From contig NC_134097.1 of assembly GCF_000715075.1 (NCBI RefSeq), forward strand, positions 128,400,997 to 128,464,996: a stretch of 64,000 nucleotides of DNA. The letters run 5' to 3'. The position numbers and the translations under genes are program-made. This document shows positions 46,574 to 58,499 of the stretch, in pieces. The first letter of the stretch is position 1; each line of letters opens with the position of its first letter. Source of the DNA: Nicotiana tabacum (taxonomy: Eukaryota > Streptophyta > Magnoliopsida > Solanales > Solanaceae). Under the pieces are notes generated by a model. That model saw only the letters and a list, made by a program, of their open reading frames with translations, was not told the origin of the DNA and ran no database searches.

Positions 46574-47342
46574 GCCCGATTAAATATAGTGGAGGGTCGT
46601 ACAGTGTCCTCGCTCCAAAATAGCAGGGACACATCGGACCTCAGAACATCGCCTGCGCACCCCGCGATAAGGTAAGACCACCTCCCTCCTTCATTATTTT
46701 ACACTAACCCATATGCAGGCACCCGGCCAGGGCGTCCAGAAGTGTTAACTCAACCCGAAGATCCCAATGCCTTAATGGCACCCGTTGCACTCTTTTCCTT
46801 CGGCCAAGCTTTCGTCCCGAAGAGGGTTTCGCCGGCAAGGTTCTTAACTGGATGATGCGCCACCTAAGGAGGATCCGACAAGCTTGCAGGGCTTCTTTTG
46901 CAATCGACCCCGAACACTAGAGGGCACCCCCTTTGAGAGGCCATCCGCTCGGGAGAGCCGGGGAATGACAGACTAAGTTCCGATACAAAACAACATGTAC
47001 TTACGCCAAACGATCAAAGAATACCCTTCGCCAAAGTGTTTTGTACTTCAAAGAAAGTTCAGCATTTTCACAAGGATTCACCCGCCAAGATTGCTTCGAA
47101 ATACTCGGAGACTAGCGTCAACAACTAGGCACCCACACGACCCAAGGTCGAAATCTCCAAAAATATAAGCCCTCAATAAGGCAACTCCGAGCTCACAAGC
47201 GACGACCCCCGAGCCTAAGCAAACTCAATGACTCAGAGACTGTCACCAATCGCCATTCATTAAAAAACCCGGAGTCGTAAGACCCCTAGCGGGAAGACTC
47301 AGTCTCAAATGAAAACTCATATCGAGTATCAACAACTACACC

Positions 47343-47510
47343 TGTAAGGCCTCAACAGGCATGGAAATACTGTAAGACATCAACAGGCACGAAAATATTG
47401 TAAGACCTCAACAGGCATGAAAAAGTTGTAAGACATCAACAGGCATGAAAAATCTGTAAGACCTCAACAGACATGGAAATTTTGTAAGACCCTACAGGCA
47501 TAAAACTCGA
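47343..47510 (+). repeat. 28-bp tandem repeat, six units
   Basis: Units start TGTAAG at 47343, 47371, 47399, 47427, 47455 and 47483, an exact 28-base period. Consensus TGTAAGACCTCAACAGGCAT plus GAAAATAT. Substitutions but no indels. Confidence 0.92.
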
Positions 47511-47939
47511 TCCCGAAGTTTTGGCTATATGTCGCATTTGTAAGACTCCCGAAAGGGCATACCCTCGATGTAGACGCCTAAACTACCACACTCGGGATCA
47601 TAAATGGCTCCGGCCAAACGCAAATGACTACGGTTAATATGGCTGCACCAGCCAAATTAACGCGACTCGGGGGCGCCCGACTGTCGCGATAAAATCACAG
47701 GCCATTACTTCGAATCTACTTTAAAAAAAAGGTTAAACAAGCTACCCTCGACAGGAAAACGAGCTTTGACCATGTCAGCTCCAAATCACAAGGCTTCGAA
47801 CTACTCAGCCTACGAGCTAAACCTTCAGAGGTGCTCGAACATCGCCGCAAACGACTTGAAATTGAGGTTCTTCCCGAACCGATGACGGGTCAGGCAAAAT
47901 TATTTCAAAAAGTCCTTAACGAGAGGAAAACAAAGCCTA

Positions 47940-48510
47940 CATATGCCTAAGGGAAAAAGCGTAAGAGCCATTATCGCCAGCCTAATAAGCCTTAGGGCCA
48001 CACACTAAAAGGTTGCAACAACCAAAAGCATAAGAGCCACTGTCATCAGCTTAAAAATTTGAAAGCTTGAGGATCAAAGTGAGCTCGAGTCGTAACCCGA
48101 TTCGGAGACCAGATCCAAAATAGTTAACTATACATGCCTAAGGGCATAGCGTAAGAGCCATTGTCGCCAGCTTCACGAGCCTCAGGTTCACATACGTAAA
48201 AGGTCGCTTCAACCCAAGGCGTAAGAGCCATCGTCGCCAGCCCACTCAAATACAAACTTGAGGGTTGATTGTGCTCGAGTCAAAACTTGACGCGAAGACT
48301 AAACCCAAAATAGTTAAAACACAAATGCCCAAAGGCAAAATGCAAGAACCATTGTCGCCCGCCCATGCAGACACAAAATCTTGAGGGTCGATTGTGCTCG
48401 AGTCGAAACCCGACTCGGAGACTAAACCCAAAATAGTTGAGCAAAGCATAAGAGCTCTAACGCCAGCTTACACTAAAGGCTGCATCTACCGAGTGCGTAA
48501 GAGCCTCCGG
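47940..48510 (+). repeat. About 180-200-bp diverged repeats
   Basis: Recurring blocks of 'ATGCCTAAGGG...GCGTAAGAGCCATTGTCGCCAGC' and 'GAGGGTCGATTGTGCTCGAGTCGAAACCCGA'-like sequence (shown here only by position) start near 47943, 48143 and 48325. No coding frame follows the period. Confidence 0.65.
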
Positions 48511-48639
48511 GCCTGCCTTATAAGCCCCAAGGCCATATCACAAATCTAAGGATTCTTACCAACTCTGAAACCGGTCCGACTGGTCGGGAGCAAAAGCAGA
48601 AAGGGGTACAAAAGAAACAAAACCTCGAGTTCTTTGTTA

Positions 48640-50754
48640 TTTACATAATATGAAAAGGTATATTCCCCATCTGCAAACTCGAAGGTATCACATGCGAAGT
48701 AGCAAAGTCTATGCCCCGCCCCCAAGGGCACTGACCTATCAGCCTCATCTTCACTCTCTTCAATAGTGGATAGAAGTAATCAAGCATCACGCTCGTTCTC
48801 CCTCGCTCGAGCCAGCTCTTCCGGAAGAACAAAACCCCTGGCGTTGATCTCTTCAAGTACCCTTCTTCGTGACCTGCAACGAACATATTCATCGATCCTC
48901 TCTTCACGATCGAGGGCCCTCTTCAACTCGGCTTGGGCATCAGTAGCATCCTTCAAATGAATCGCCATCTCCTGGTCAGCCTTAATCTGGCTCAAAGCTG
49001 CTTCGGTCTGAGCATCAACGATCTCAGCCTTGACCTTAGAAAGTTCGAACTCGAGCTTCATGATCATATCTGCTTGAACTGAAGAATTGTCACGAGCCAA
49101 GCGGAGTTTGGCCTCGAAGGCAGGAACTTTAGCCAAGGCACTCTTCTCTTCTGAAGCTTGAGCCTGCACCTGCGCTCTTAGCTCGCCACAGTCATTCCTA
49201 ACTCGGTCGGCTTCACCCCTAAGGTGCTCCAGAGCCTCCGTTTTTTCTACAACTGAAATAGGCAAGAAGTTAACCTAAAAGGTTAAAAGGCGAAATGCAT
49301 ACCATGAGAAGTTACCTGCTCCATCAAGTAGCTCTCATAATTTGAGCTCTGGTACGCCTCATATTGCCAGTTCATCAACTCAACTTCCTTCTCCTCGCAG
49401 ACGGGCCTAAGGGACCTGCTCTCATCTAGAGCTTTCCAGAGCCTAGCCCTATGACGGAGCAGCTCAGACCTAAGGCTGTTAAAGGCCTGCAGAATAAAAA
49501 CTCGATAAGGAAGGGAAGACACGAGATGCGGAAGGCCTATGCCAAAACTCATCGCCAAGTGAAGTCAGCGGAATTCCTCGAAGGTCGAGCACACTTCTAT
49601 TGGTCCGGCCCCCTCGGCTTTGGAAGAACCAACCTTGGTCAAAGCATAATCACTCGGAGGAACCACCGCTCCAAAACCAGAGACTTCAGGTATAGCAGGC
49701 TCGGGCAATATTTTCTCCTCGAAGACTCATACCTGTTTAGCCCTACTAAAAGCTCCATCGCACTGCGAGTGCATATCCCATTTATCACCATCGTCCCTTG
49801 GCTCGGAAACTGACAACTCCTCCCCCTCTCCGGAGGAGCACAGCCTCGCCCCTAGGGACTTTCCGATAGCTACGACGGCAAGGTCAGTACATAAAAAGAG
49901 GAAAGTGTCATCCCAAATGTATGAAGGGAAAGGTAAAAGCAGCGTACACACATACCTTAGTATTTTGCTTCCCATCTACCCTGGGACACAACTCGCCACC
50001 TACGCTCGTCACAAGTCAAATGGGTTGCCAACCTCCGGACCCAGCCGGGCAGATCAAGAACTTCGCCTGGCGCCCATGAGACTACTGCAGAAAAAAAGGA
50101 AATACAATTACTAAACTAGCTTTCACCATGAGCAAATTTGAGAAAGCACGAGACACTCCACTCACGCATGTAATTCCATTCCTCAAGAAATGGCATAAGT
50201 TCCACAGGGATAACACCAGTCATCCAGACCTGGACAAATTGACTGACCCACTCTCGATCTCTATATTCCTCATCATCAACAACAAAGGTCGTGGACGAAT
50301 GGCACTGCAAGGTTAGTAAGCCTCGATGATAAAAGGGCAGGTACAGCCTGGCGAGGTGACTGAGCATGAATTCAAGCCTTGCCTTCTTCGCAAAGAACCT
50401 CATCATCAACACTTCTCGCCAAAACGACATATGTATCTACGCCAAAGTAACCCGATACTTTAAACAGAAATCGAGCACGACCCTATCAAGGGGGCCTAGT
50501 GCGAAAAGGTACAAGTACACATTCAGGAATCCATCGGCGGGGTCCGTAATACCCTCGTCTGGGGAAAGTGCCTGTAACGCTATCCCCTCACCCCATCCGC
50601 TATCTCTCCTCACTATCTCCAGATGCTCCTCTCTTATCGAAGGCATGGTCTTCAGAGTAAACTCCCACTGATCCTGAGCACTAGGAGTGGAACTCTCCCC
50701 TCCTTGTCGGGCAGGCCCAGAAGTAGCAGTCATGGCTATGGTAGAACTAGCCAA
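48640..50754 (-). pseudogene. Antisense ORF of the Tat-like element, multi-exon
   Basis: The minus-strand ATG at 50754 begins MASSTIAMTATSGPARQGGE. The first exon (to about 50127) carries 'GFLNVYLYLFALGPLDRVVL' and 'MMRFFAKKARLEFMLSHLAR', resembling the plant 'putative gypsy-type transposon' family (Transposase_28 type). One in-frame TAG (about 50437) interrupts it. Later exons are visible as 50084-49956 ('LTCDERRWRVVSQGRWEAK'), 49869 onward ('AIGKSLGARLCSSGEGEELS'), 49486-49316 and 49252-48780. The last is a long Ala/Glu/Leu-rich coiled coil, followed by an acidic tail. An 86-base GT...AG intron (49955-49870) keeps the phase. Function unknown; this copy has several stops. Confidence 0.7.
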
Positions 50755-52279
50755 CTGAAGCAGAAACCTACACGAACATTTTTGCGCTTAAGGTAACGAA
50801 GGACTTGATGCCAAGGCAGAAGGATAGCTACCTAAAATAATGGGATCTTCCAAGAAGTGGGAGCCACCCCATCTATATGTGGGGAACAACAACGATTCGC
50901 CTACCCAAGATAGGCCCCGGGAGGCCAACGGCTTCGATATGGATCCCGAGGTGGTGCCCGATCCCGAGGACCTCCATCAGAAGGAATTTAGGCCCCAAAG
51001 GATCAACGACATCGTCTCCAATCCCGAAAAGGTATCCGGCCTCGAAGGTTCCTCCCAAGAAAAAAAAAGTAAGCACTTCAACCTCCGTCCATGAGGGTTC
51101 GACCTTAGGACACCACCCGGCCATGGGCAACCTCTCCACAGAAACCCATCTATAACGCCTTAAAAGATTATCTACATCAAGTCCAAAGTAAATCTCCAGG
51201 TGCCCAAAGCTGACCTTCACTCAGAGACCACCCTCGAAGATTTCAAGGTTCGATACGCCATCTCCATGCGGTTCGAGGGTCCCGACGATCCAAGTTTATC
51301 GGATCGCTTTAGGCTTGATCCGGGGAATAGCGATAAGCTCGAAAAGGAGCCATTTCTCTCAAACAGAGATCGGAAAGAATGCTCGCACCCGAGTCGGATA
51401 TTGACGACCGTCAACAGAGACATACATTCAAGATCCCCGCAAACGAACAAGAATACACAAGGATATGGCAAATATCAAAAGCAGAAATAAAGAAGATGTC
51501 CTTTTATTTCATAAATATTGGCTTACAACGGCCCCCGAGGCGTCCTTACATACAATTACAGAAGCCCGCAAGGGGTCCTTACACAGAAACAAAGAAACAC
51601 AGGGGTATACACCCATAGGGAAAACCTAAGAATCTAGTCCATCCTTGAAGGTTCATCTCCGGTATCAGCATCCCCGAGTGTCGCCTCCTCGAGCTCACAT
51701 CCTCGGAGGCAACTCCTTAGACCGTCATCTCCTCTAGGTTCCCAGCTCAATCCCGTGGAAAGTCCTCGTCGAGGGAGAATATGAAGAAGAGGAAAAGGGG
51801 GGATGCAGAAGAGGCAGAGAAAAGAGACATAGCCCGCCGAAGCCAAAGGTTGAAGATTCGGCGGGCCCTAGCCTCAACGACCGATTGTGCCATTTTATCC
51901 CTCGGGAAAGAAAAAACCCAAGGGATGAAGTGCCACACCAGGCCAAGGTAGGAGAGTGAGCAGCGATGCATAGTCTGAATAACTTTCTATAAAAGAAAGG
52001 AGTTGATTCCATATCTGTCATCATCTCGAGCCAATAAGGACAACAATAACAATCGCAACAACAATGGCAGCAACGACAAAATGATATAGTCTCGATCGAC
52101 AAAGGGAAGCTCAAGCAAGAGGCCACAACACAGCCTATAGGAGCGCTGCCAAATGACCTTGAGGCCGAAAACTCCAAACATGGTGATCAACAATAGAGGA
52201 AGATGGCAAGGAGAAAGGGATGAATGAACAAATGAAGACACTTGGATAGAAAAATAATGCCAGAACGCCCCCATTTATA
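50755..52279 (-). promoter_or_regulatory. Leader and promoter of the antisense ORF
   Basis: On the minus strand a CTATAAATGG box (TATAAAT at plus 52273-52279) lies about 1.5 kb before the antisense ATG. The transcript would start just below 52250, inside the element and pointing away from the 3' LTR. The stretch between contains short frames (51734-52177, 50873-51220) without recognisable domains; at least part must be untranslated or intron. Promoter activity is inferred. Confidence 0.45.
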
Positions 52280-52561
52280 GGGGATAATGACACGATTATC
52301 GAGGACTTTGGAAGACTGATTGGCAGATGCAATTACTACATTCTTGAAAAACCAAATCGATGGTGGTACTTTAACGTTGAAGAACGGGAACTGACAGTGC
52401 ATTGGATGATGTCAAAAAGACAAGTCCATGGGATGTCCTAATTATCGTAAAAACTTGTGCCATAGGTTGCGCCATCGGTATGACGTCGTTACAAGAATCC
52501 CAAGGAGTCGGGTATTAGAATCATTTCACATTGCTTCATTCTGAGAAACTCGAAGACTATC

Positions 52562-53317
52562 TGTATGCGGCAAAATCAGAGGACCTAATTCTTTGCTATC
52601 GAGTCACTTCAGAAGAACACCTCGAGACCCTGAGGACGCGAAGCTGTGACCGAGTTCCCTCCCTCGGAGCTCGTCGAGGACCGACTTAAATAGGACGTAG
52701 ATCGAGGCTAGATAAAAATGGGGAAATCCCAAGGCACACGGCTAAGTCTGACAAAGCCGGCCTACCCAGAACCTGTATCAAGGCGTCGTGTTTAGCCGTC
52801 CCATCTCCATGCTCTTACAATTAATGCATTTTGTACTATGGCAGGATTCCCCTCCTATATAAAGGGGATCCTCATCTCTTTGTAAGGGGCGGCTATTGCT
52901 TCAACTATTCTACACAAGATCAATAACAAACTTTCTCTCTCTCTCTCTCTGTTTTCTCTCTAACTTACTCGCTCGAGGCCACCTCTTTCATTGCTTTCAT
53001 ACTTGTTCTTCATTTATTGCTTGATATTGGCCATAAAGATCATTCTTTAATTATATCCTAACTGTTATTCCCTTCCTGGTTACCCCCGATAACTCGAGCT
53101 CGAGCCTAGGCATCAATCTCGATGCCTTTTCATCGGTTATCCCGAGGCCCAGACGGCTAGCTCCTCTATTTGATTACAACCCTGTTTTAGTTCGTATTTC
53201 GTCGTTAAGCTTCACATATCTAGCATCAAATGCCTTAACAACTAGCATAAAAATATATCACGTATTTTTAGAGTCCATTTACAAATTTAATTGTTATTAC
53301 CATTTTTACGGTAAACA
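52562..53317 (+). repeat. 3' LTR of the plus-strand Tat-like element
   Basis: It is 756 bp, TGTATGCGGC to GGTAAACA, with TATATAAA at 52856-52863. It is followed by AACTC, the second copy of the target duplication. Confidence 0.93.
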
Positions 53318-53322
53318 AACTC

Positions 53323-55181
53323 GTTAACCACCGGGATAGATTGAAGGGTCGGTGACTCTGCTTTCGTATCCTGTACCCGAACTAAGTGATAAATATAGCC
53401 CTTTATGATCATCTTCCTTGCCTTGAGATAGGAAATAAACCTACCTCTCGGTGATGCAGTATTACCTTTCCTTTCTAGAACTGGCTCCCTTGGAAACTGG
53501 AACCAAGCCATCTTTGATCTAAAATCAACATTAGCATAACAAGAAGCCAACCGATCCATACCCATTATAACATCAAATTCCACCATATCTAACTCAATCA
53601 GCTATGCTACTGTAGAACGACTATAAACTACTACTAGACAGTCTTTATATACCCGTCTATCTATCACTGGATCCCCAACAGGTGTAGACACCTCAAAAGG
53701 TTTAATCAACTTAGGTTCTATCCAAACTTGCTAGCAACCAACAGAGTGACATACGATAATGTGGAACCTGGATCAATCAATACATATACATCATATTAGG
53801 AGACGAATAATATGCCTATAACAAGATCAGGTGAAGACTCCTGATCCTGTCGACCCGCTAATGCATAAACGCGGTTCTGAGCTAGATGCTCACATCTGCC
53901 TCTACCATGATCGGCCGGTGCCTTTTAACCTTGCCCAGGGGGAGTACTGATGATGATGAACTAGCTACAGATCCCGCTGTCTGAACTATACCTGCACCAC
54001 CTCTCGTCAGACAATCTCATAACGTGGCCTGGATAACAACAAGTATAACAAACACCCAACCCCACGAGGCACTGGCCAACATGATGCTTACCATACTGAG
54101 CACATTATGGCAGGGGTGGCCTCATCTGACTAACTCACCCCTATACTGAGAACTAGAGGCCCTGGAACTCTGACTGGGCCCCGAATAGGTAGAACGATCG
54201 AATCTCCTACCGGCAAACTGAGGGGGTGCACTAGCCAATGGATGGGCTGGATACCTCGGGTATTGCTGTCTCTGACCACCTCAACACTCACCATAAGGAC
54301 CCGAAGATCTCGCTCTCTTACTCTGGCCCCTATCACGCTCATGATCGGCCCTCTACTTCTGCTTACGCTCCTCTACACCCTGAGTGTATGCCTAAATACA
54401 AGAAATATAAATGCCTGAATGAAGTGAGACCGACATACAGTCATGAAGCAGGTGCGGCTTCAACCCACTCACGAACCGGTGAACCCGATATACCATCTTA
54501 GCTACTGTAGTGGGAGCATACCTATACAAAGAATCAAATTGAAGGTTGTACTCGGATGTACTCCCAAATACTTATATAACCCTGCCGAAGGGTCAAGAAC
54601 CTATCAACTTTGGCCCTTCTAAGCTCTAGTGGCAAATAATTACCAAAACAAGTCTCTGTAAACTCCTGCCATACAGCTGGAAAGGCATCCTCACCTCTGG
54701 ACAACTCCCAAGTCTCGTACCAATTAATTGCAACATCCCAAAGTCTATAGAAAGCTAGCTCAACTGACTTAGTCGTTGTGGCCTTCATTACCCTCAAAGT
54801 CCTCTGCATCCTATCAATAAATACCTGAGGGTCCTCGTTTAGATCTACTCCAGTGAATATCGGAGGGTCCAAATTAATGAAATCATGAACCCTCGCAATA
54901 ATGGCCCTATCTGCTTGACCAATACCTACCTCTTAGCGTCGAGCCTGTGCAGTCACTAATCGAGTCAATAGCTTAATAACATCTCTCATCTCCTAACCCG
55001 GTGCATCTAGCTGAGGAGCTGGTGCCCCTCGGATCTCCTCTGGAGAGGGAAGGGTATGTGAAGTCTGAGATGGAGTCTCACTATGAGACTCTCCCTGAGC
55101 CCTGGTAACTCGTAGAGCTTGATTTGTAGTCTCATCAGCCACGGACTTGCCCTTCTGGGCGGCTGTAGCCTTCTTGGGCAT
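53323..55181 (-). pseudogene. Chromovirus #1 gag and protease
   Basis: The ATG at 55181 (MPKKATAAQKGKSVADE) follows the leader. The gag domain is at 54872-54534 ('MDPPIFTGVDLNEDPQVFID', 'LAFYRLWDVAINWYETWE', 'FLTLRQGYISIWEYIR'). A zinc knuckle reading CYTCCYPGH at about 54048-54020 is broken just before its last Cys. The protease has the IDPGS active site at about 53785, then 'MVEFDVIMGMDRLASCYANV' (53586-53527) and 'SYLKARKMI' near 53420. It meets the RT part at 43407 when the inserted element is left out. Many stops. Gag makes the particle and protease matures it. Confidence 0.82.
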
Positions 55182-55375
55182 CACTGAAAACATAACATAT
55201 CGTTAGGAAAATGAATCTTCATTTTGCACGATATAAGATAAGAAGAAAGGATAATATCATGTATGTCCTGAAGCCTCATGTTTATAAGTGTAGTGCACAA
55301 CACACTCATAAACAAGACTCTACTAGACACGACCTGTAGACAACCCAAAGATGGAACTGCTCTGATACCACTTTT
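55182..55375 (-). promoter_or_regulatory. Chromovirus #1 leader and primer-binding site
   Basis: On the minus strand TGGTATCAGAGCAGTTCC (55370-55353) is the initiator Met-tRNA-type site. It is followed by a 170-base leader ending at the gag ATG (55181). The first 150 bases match the leader of the non-autonomous element at 26046-26200. Confidence 0.85.
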
Positions 55376-56353
55376 TATCACGACCCAAACCGATGGGGCA
55401 TGACGAGTGCTTGAGTTCAGCCTATCGAACACCCCTATGCATATGTCTAAGATATAAACATTAAATAAGTGTAGGCCATGCATAACGTCTAAAAATAAAC
55501 TACTGATTCATATGAACAACATACGTGGGAAGAATAACATACGTGAGGAGACATACTCAAAAGATATATATACATATACATGTGGAATACAGTAGGGCAA
55601 GCCGGTAAGGCCACATACTATCCAACTATACATGACTGTCTACAGACCTCTAACAGAGTGTACAGTTGTATAGAGGACGGGACTGGACCCCATCATGTAT
55701 ACAAAAGCATCATACCAAAACTCAATAGCAGCTCCGGATCAAATGAAGCACACCAACTCTCGCTGAGCAAGGATCCTAAGATGGGAGACCGTTAGCCTGT
55801 CTACCTGCACGAGCAGGCATAAAACGCAAGCCCCCAGGCAATAGGGACGTCAGTAAGAATAATGTACCGAGTATGTAAGGCATAAATATCAGTATATAAA
55901 AGACATGAAAGAAACATGAAGTAAAAGAGTCAACCTGTAAGTCTGAATAGCTCTGTGAATCATGAAACATTTATAATGTCATGTATATGCATATAAATGT
56001 CATATCATGCATAGGTATATGCATACATAACATCATCAAGCCTCTGAGGGCATCCCATCATATCATCTCAGCCTCTGTGGGCGAAATCATAAATGTATAC
56101 CAGCTGATCAGGTGGTGGTGTGTATATAACGCCATAACCTTTTCCCATACCCCATATACATATACTATGCGCGTATATAATGCCATCTGGTCATAGGTCA
56201 GTATACATATATAAATGGATGCAATGAATAATAAAGTAAGTCAGTAATATCTTTCGAAATGTCATGAGACCCATGAACAAACGATAAGATAGTAAGACAT
56301 ATGGGGAATCCAGAGCATAGACGACCCTAGTACTTCTAAGAATAGAATCATTT
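55376..56353 (-). repeat. Chromovirus #1 5' LTR, inner part
   Basis: On the minus strand the LTR ends GGGTCGTGATA (expected TGACA) before the primer site. It is homologous in order to 56354-57360 of the next LTR ('AGCTCCGGATCAA', 'ACCAACTCTCGCTGA', 'GTACCGAGTATGTAAGGC'). It is cut at 56353, where the LTR of chromovirus #2 starts. Confidence 0.82.
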
Positions 56354-58312
56354 TGTCACGACCCAAACCGATAGGCCGCGATGGGTGCCCGAATCCTACC
56401 TGTCAAACACCCCTAAGCATATGTCTAAGATATAAACCTGAATAATATCTACTAAATTACGAGAATAATATACATGAATGAAACCTGCCCAAAAAGGCAT
56501 ACATACGCATACGTGCAACATACGTAGGGCGAGCCGACAAGGCTGTTATAAATAACTATATACCTCAAAACTGGAAGTTGGCAAGGCCACATACTATCCA
56601 ACTAGACATACTGTCTACAGACCTCTAATAGAAATATAATTGTACAAAGACGGGACTGAGCCACATCATACCCATACGTATATATACAAACATATCATAC
56701 TAAAATCAAAAGAAGCTCCGGATCAAGTGGAGCACGCCAACTCTCGCTGATCGAGGATCCTAAGAAGGGGACCGTCAGCTTGCCTACCTGCACCCGCGGG
56801 CATGAAATGCAGGCCCCTTGAAATAGTGCGTCAGTATGAAAAATGTACTCAGTATGTAAGGCATTAAAATTAGTACATAAAACACATAGATGAAACATGG
56901 AATAAAGAAACATATCTTTAAATCTGAATAACTTTGTAAATTCTGAAATATTTATAATGCCATGCACGTGCATATAAATGACGTGTCATACATAGGTACG
57001 GGTGTACATAATATCATCAAGCCACTGAGGGTATCCCATCATATCGTCTCGGCCACAGTAGGCAACATCATCAACATATACCAACTGATAAGGTGGTGGT
57101 GCATATATAACGTCGTAACCTTTTTCCCATATCCCATATCCCATACATACATACATACATATATACATATAAATACATATAATTCGCATATATAACGCCA
57201 TCTGGTCATGGATCAATGTATATGTATAAATGAATGAAATACATGAAAAATATGTAATAGTCTTAATATTCCTTCCGGATAAACTTTTTTAACTGATATT
57301 TTGAGACCCATGAACAGAAGATGTAATAATATGTCACATGGGAATCAAGAACATAGCGACCCCTAGTATTTCTATGATCAGAGTCGTTTATGAAAACTGT
57401 GCATTTGCTCGTTTCTTTTGTATAACTTGGACCATGCCAAAAAAAAAGGGAAAGCCTTAACATACCTGGAGTAGGAAAAACTCCATATAATATTCTCGGA
57501 GAAGATTGCACCGTATTTCTTTAGAACCACAGAATTTGTACGTTGTTAAACTTCCAATAATTCTCGTTCGATATTTTTGGTTGGAAAACGTTTTTATGGA
57601 AGCTCGCTAATGTTCTGTTGGTGTTTGTTCACAAGAAATGGAAAAGTAGCTTTGTTGAAAGCTTGAAATGGCTAAATAGGAGCTAACATTTTCAAGACAA
57701 AGAAAGCTAACGTTTTCTTTTGAATTCCAAACTCCAGTATCTTTGAATTGTAAGGAGTGCCAAAGGTTATGGTAAAACTTAGTATAATGATTAAAAAAAT
57801 GTAATGTCCCTTCTTTGGCTAGCATAATTGCTACCTATTCAAGAAGACTAAAGAGTCATTCTCTTCAGTTTATGGCTTTTTGCCACGTTTTGAGGGGAGG
57901 AATTTAATCTTATCCACTAAATTTATTAATTAACTAGATAAAATGTCTCGTTATCCGATAATTAACCAATTGCCCGTATAATTAGAATTATCTTAAATTA
58001 CCTAAAAATACTACTCCTTTTTTAATATATTTTATACATTGTACCACCGTGGTCATATGTTACCTTGCATGGTACTAGTTCATAATTATCGGGTATTATC
58101 GCTCGTCCCGTATTTTATCACAAATTGGCCACTTTCAATGAAACTCATTTTCTTCAATTCGTGTACCCTTTATCCTTTATGACACTTACTTATTTCTTGT
58201 TATAAATAGCATAAATACGTTAACCTCAAGATAATCTCCCCCCCCCCCCCCCCGAGTCTACGTCAATTAACTGAAGATTAAACTTTTAACGTACAAAATG
58301 CGAGATGTAACA
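56354..58312 (-). repeat. Chromovirus #2 3' LTR
   Basis: It is 1959 bp. On the minus strand it starts TGTTACATCTCG (58312) and ends GGGTCGTGACA (56354). A 16-base poly-C run lies at about 58238-58253 and a (CATA)n stretch at about 57141-57165. Both the first and last 30-40 bases resemble the LTR ends of the 9.3-kb non-autonomous element. Confidence 0.85.
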
Positions 58313-58348
58313 TCCTTCCCCCCTTAGAAACATTCATCCTCGAATGTT
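58313..58348 (-). other. Chromovirus #2 polypurine tract and upstream hairpin
   Basis: Minus strand: AACATTCG-AGGA-TGAATGTT (58348-58329, seven Watson-Crick pairs plus one G-T), then TCTAAGGGGGGAAGGA (58328-58313) directly before the LTR. It is the same layout as 29951-29987. Confidence 0.8.
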
Positions 58349-58499
58349 CAACTTCCCGGGATCTATATAACTTTGGCAGGGTCGCCTTTGTAACAATGCT
58401 ACTACCCACTCTTCATATAGAAACTCAATAATTTAATGCCACATAGGACCATAATCATCAATAACGACAATTGCCTCACACGACCAATGATAATAACCA

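Larger units (their letters stand above)
46574..48639 (+). other. Gene-free region where RT-RNase H-integrase would lie
   Basis: Two kilobases without pol motifs on either strand. It holds a 28-bp tandem repeat (47343-47510) and three longer diverged repeats with 'GCGTAAGAGCCATTGTCGCCAGC' words at about 47958, 48158 and 48220. The deletion of pol must predate this insertion or be part of the element's design. Confidence 0.7.
43408..53317 (+). mobile_element. Non-autonomous Tat-like element with gag, PR and antisense ORF
   Basis: LTRs at 43408-44183 (776 bp) and 52562-53317 (756 bp) start TGTATGCGGC and end GGTAAA[TC]A. The perfect target duplication AACTC is at 43403-43407 and 53318-53322. 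In order inside: primer site, gag, protease remnant, about 2 kb without genes but with two tandem-repeat families, then an antisense multi-exon ORF with its own TATA box. RT, RNase H and integrase are absent. The antisense ORF between pol and 3' LTR is known from Tat-lineage relatives (Retand, Grande, RIRE2 type); keeping it while losing pol is unusual. Confidence 0.92.

Noticed and set aside
51734..52177. 147-codon Cys/Ser-rich minus-strand ORF
   Set aside because: Overlaps two other minus-strand frames of similar length, lacks a domain and lies in the presumed leader of the antisense transcript. It cannot be excluded as an upstream exon, but I cannot support it.
52562..53317. Solo LTR
   Set aside because: The partner LTR at 43408-44183 and matching AACTC duplications show it is the 3' LTR of a complete, though non-autonomous, insertion.
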